A DNA stretch of 8,289 nt from Ignavibacteriaceae bacterium (lineage in GTDB: Bacteria; Bacteroidota; Ignavibacteria; Ignavibacteriales; Ignavibacteriaceae): assembly GCA_019912505.1 (NCBI GenBank), contig JAIOIM010000270.1:1-8289 (forward strand), in the 5' to 3' direction. Below the pieces are notes generated by a model. It searched no databases and was not told where the DNA came from. It saw only the letters and a list, made by a program, of their open reading frames with translations. The translations under genes and the position numbers were made by a program. Positions 5,897-8,289 of this stretch are shown in pieces; the first letter of the stretch is position 1; each line of letters begins with the position of its first letter.

Positions 5897-6778
5897 TTAA
5901 CTTATTCCCAATAAAATAGTACCGGTAAGGATAATAACAGCAGCAATAATTTTTTTCAAAAGATTTTTTTCGTTAAATAATTTGCCGCCTATTATAACTG
6001 CCATTAAAACCGAGAGTCTTTTAACCGAGATAACAAGCGCAACAGGTACAAGTTTAGTAGCCTCTATTTGTGTATAACGGTAAACAATCGTAAGGACTGA
6101 AATTAACACTAACAATAAAATAATGTTTTTATCGAGTCCGGTGAATGATGTTTTAATTTCTTTATTTTTCAACAGTACAGCCGAAAAAAATATTAGCGCA
6201 TAAAACAACTGCTGAAACGCCATAAAAGTAAATGGCGGCACAGCAAAATCCCTAAGTAATATTCTATCAAGCAGCGAGCTAAGTGTAAACAATATTAAGG
6301 CTGATATTATTGGAATATAATTTTTTGAGAAGAACAACGCAGTAAGGGGAGCAAAAAAATTCTTTGTATCTTTTTTCAACTCCAGGATGTAAGTTCCGGC
6401 AACCATCATAAAAATACCGAACCATTCCATCGGCACCAAATCATCACCTATAAATAAAAAACCTATAACAGCAATAATACCGGGGGATAATGCAAGCAGC
6501 GGAAGGGCTTCACTAATTTCAAGTTTTTTTATCGATACCATTACAAAATAAAAAGCACCGCCGCTCAGCAGCGATTTAATAAATAAAATGAGGAGGCTAT
6601 TTGCGGCATCCTGCTTAAAAGATATTTCAAGGAAGAACGGCAGTGAGAATAGAAGTGTTATAAAAGATACCAGGAATGAAAATCGCAAAGCATTTAATTT
6701 AAATAGAGCTTTTTTTTCAAATACTGCCGCGGCGGCTGAGAACACCGCCGAAACAAATGCTAACAAAAACCAATTCAT
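5897..6778 (-). CDS. EamA-family (drug/metabolite transporter superfamily) permease downstream of a TonB-dependent receptor
   Basis: This 293-residue inner-membrane protein has about ten hydrophobic helices in two EamA-type repeats. The first repeat ends around SPGIIAVIGFLFIGDDLVPMEW (98-119) and TYILELKK (129-136). The second includes SVKRLSVLMAVIIGGKLFNEK (251-271) and the final helix at about 276-292. It is distinct in sequence from the permease at 1963-2889, so the two are not a recent duplication. The helix-4 region keeps the P(x)n acidic pattern of the family. The start is only 10 bases after the stop codon of the TonB-dependent receptor gene, so the two are almost certainly co-transcribed and perhaps translationally coupled; no good ribosome site is visible in the gap. 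The context suggests movement of the same compound across the inner membrane, but the substrate is unknown. Confidence 0.85.
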   Translation of the reverse strand: MNWFLLAFVSAVFSAAAAVFEKKALFKLNALRFSFLVSFITLLFSLPFFLEISFKQDAANSLLILFIKSLLSGGAFYFVMVSIKKLEISEALPLLALSPGIIAVIGFLFIGDDLVPMEWFGIFMMVAGTYILELKKDTKNFFAPLTALFFSKNYIPIISALILFTLSSLLDRILLRDFAVPPFTFMAFQQLFYALIFFSAVLLKNKEIKTSFTGLDKNIILLLVLISVLTIVYRYTQIEATKLVPVALVISVKRLSVLMAVIIGGKLFNEKNLLKKIIAAVIILTGTILLGIS

Positions 6779-6788
6779 TTTTTGCCGC

Positions 6789-8289
6789 TTACCAGTTTGT
6801 TATTATTTTTAAATAAATATTTATTCCCGGTTCAATTGCTAATCCGCCCCTGGCAGACGACAAGTGATTTCTATACAATCTATCGAAAATATTTTCGACT
6901 CCGCCCGAAAGCGCAAAATTAACTGCGCCAAAATTTATTCTTTTTGCGGTTAATTCTAAATTAAACACAACGTAACCCGGGGTAGCACTTTCGCCTAGTG
7001 CTACAGAGTTTTGTGCCGCAAATATTTCAGAGTTTATTCCTGCTGAATAGTTCTCCATAAAATTATACTTCAATCCTATTATTCCGTTTAAAGGCGGAAT
7101 CTCCGGCAGGTTTCCCCCGATGCTCAATTCATCACCTTTTACAAAAGAAGCATTTGAAAAAATAAGTAAGTTTGCAAAACTGTAATCAATACTTATATCA
7201 AAACCATAAAGCCTGGCTTTGCCTGCGTTATCTTTTATCAATGCCGCTATTCCCTCAAACACGCCAGGTCGCTCAACTACAAGTTCTGAAAATTGATTAT
7301 AAAATATACTCGAAATAATTTTGAGATCTGATGAATAGTATCGTACCCCAAAATCTGCCGATCTGCATATCTCAGATTTTAAGAAAGGGTTCCCGATTCG
7401 CACAAGATTTCCAAGATCGATATACTGAAATCTCTCTTCAAGCGATGGCGAGCGGAATGAATAGCCAAGGCTAAATGTTAAATTTAATTTTTTTGTGAGG
7501 GAGTATAATATTCCTGCATTCGAACTATATGAAATATCGCTGGCAGTACTATTATCCCAAACTGTTTTTTGATTGGCAGGCGTTGCGTTAAAAACTCCGT
7601 TTGTTATTTCATAGTAAGGATTTTTTGTAGCCTGCCCTGTAACTGTAATTTTATCAATCCGCGCGCCAAACGAAAGAGAAAGTTTGTCGGGAATTATCCC
7701 ATAATCATCCTGTGCAAAAAAGCCAATGTTTCTAAAACGGGAATCGGGCAGCGGTTTTTCAACTATCACTTTGTTAATAGTATTGACTGTATTTCCTGCA
7801 GCGTCAAGAACTTCTATCATTTGATATTTCTGACGTTCGCCGGAATATTTTCTTTCCCATAAATCAATTCCTGTATTAATTGTATTATTTTCACCCGTAA
7901 GCAGCAGTGCCTTCATCAGCACGCCGTTGTAATAGTGGTTTGCGCCGGGGGTAATTTTTAACACACTAACTCTTTTAGCAGGCTGCCCGTTTGAAGCGGC
8001 AACATTTTGCACAATGTAGGGAATGTTTTCAACACTTCGCAAAATATTTTGGTAAGAATAATTTATCGATATTTTGTTTACAAGCGTTGAAAGATTTTTT
8101 ATTTCATAACCGGCGGAAAATAAATCCCTTTTTTCTACCGGATACCTTACATCCGCTATTGAAGGGAATAAAGACGCCCCGCCGGGTATTCCAACATTTT
8201 CGGCTTTAAACATTTGGTAATTAAAGTTTAGTGTTTGATCATCATACAAAATAAAATTTAATAGCCCATTTACACTATAATCCTTAAAC
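6789..8289 (-). CDS. TonB-dependent outer-membrane receptor, C-terminal beta-barrel (N-terminus outside the window)
   Basis: The frame is open to the window edge, so the gene continues beyond 8289. A TTG at 8247-8249 is merely internal: 13 in-frame codons lie upstream of it inside the window. The 499 visible residues are alternating hydrophobic beta-strands of a TonB-dependent barrel; the signal peptide, any carboxypeptidase-like domain and the plug lie outside. Visible family motifs (residues counted from the edge) are GFFAQDDYG (189-197), YSFRSPSLEERF (276-287), RIGNPFLKSE (297-306), GKARLYGFDISIDY (356-369), PEIPPLNG (395-402) and VENIFDRLYRNHLS (464-477). The protein ends in an aromatic residue (ITNW), the usual signal for barrel insertion by BamA. 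It imports a scarce ligand such as a metal chelate, haem, cobalamin or oligosaccharide using TonB energy. The YRNHLS ending recalls receptors for metal or haem compounds, but that is a weak guide. A DMT permease follows directly. Confidence 0.9.
   Translation of the reverse strand, partial: FKDYSVNGLLNFILYDDQTLNFNYQMFKAENVGIPGGASLFPSIADVRYPVEKRDLFSAGYEIKNLSTLVNKISINYSYQNILRSVENIPYIVQNVAASNGQPAKRVSVLKITPGANHYYNGVLMKALLLTGENNTINTGIDLWERKYSGERQKYQMIEVLDAAGNTVNTINKVIVEKPLPDSRFRNIGFFAQDDYGIIPDKLSLSFGARIDKITVTGQATKNPYYEITNGVFNATPANQKTVWDNSTASDISYSSNAGILYSLTKKLNLTFSLGYSFRSPSLEERFQYIDLGNLVRIGNPFLKSEICRSADFGVRYYSSDLKIISSIFYNQFSELVVERPGVFEGIAALIKDNAGKARLYGFDISIDYSFANLLIFSNASFVKGDELSIGGNLPEIPPLNGIIGLKYNFMENYSAGINSEIFAAQNSVALGESATPGYVVFNLELTAKRINFGAVNFALSGGVENIFDRLYRNHLSSARGGLAIEPGINIYLKIITNW

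Noticed and set aside
5897..6778. The two EamA permeases as a recent gene duplication
   Set aside because: Their sequences differ throughout; only the general fold and weak family motifs are shared.
8209..8249. TTG at 8247-8249 as the start of the TonB-dependent receptor
   Set aside because: The frame stays open to the window edge and the upstream residues look like barrel sequence, so the gene is truncated by the window and not started here.

Overview
The window looks like a piece of chromosome from an AT-rich member of the Bacteroidota/Chlorobi/Ignavibacteriota group, most likely an Ignavibacteria-type organism. The main clue is the large secreted cytochrome at 3195-5549. It ends in a type A type IX secretion (T9SS) sorting domain containing the NYPNPFNP motif, with an FN3-like linker in front, a combination very common in Ignavibacteria. 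The weak Shine-Dalgarno sites and the TonB-dependent receptor fit the same Gram-negative group. The assignment is by recognition, not by a search.

Layout. Four genes on the + strand face two on the - strand. (1) 111-1178 is a short, single-domain mannose-1-phosphate guanylyltransferase that makes GDP-mannose; a four-copy CATAAAT heptamer tract lies just upstream. (2) A 91-base purine-rich spacer carries a 17-bp direct repeat and a REP-like element. (3) 1270-1926 is a Nudix hydrolase of the CoA-pyrophosphatase type. (4) 1963-2889 is a ten-helix EamA/DMT permease. (5) 2890-3194 is a 305-base non-coding leader with a GTTAACAA repeat cluster and a small hairpin. (6) 3195-5549 is a nine-haem c-type cytochrome with an N-terminal Ig-like domain and C-terminal FN3-like and T9SS sorting domains. 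It is followed by a clear intrinsic terminator at 5575-5608. (7) 5609-5896 is non-coding and contains a 13-bp inverted-repeat pair. (8) On the - strand, a TonB-dependent receptor (6789 to the window edge, N-terminus outside) is followed 10 bases later by a second, different EamA/DMT permease (5897-6778).

How the genes relate. The three leading + genes are housekeeping or accessory functions that may be co-transcribed, with no obvious shared pathway. The cytochrome stands alone, with its own long leader and terminator, and is probably a cell-surface or secreted electron carrier or reductase. The - strand pair looks like a two-gene operon joining outer-membrane import to an inner-membrane permease; the substrate is unknown. 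No RNA genes, CRISPR arrays, transposase genes or phage genes were seen. The most interesting item is the nonahaem cytochrome fused to a T9SS signal: haem attachment in the periplasm must come before export of the haem-loaded domain across the outer membrane.
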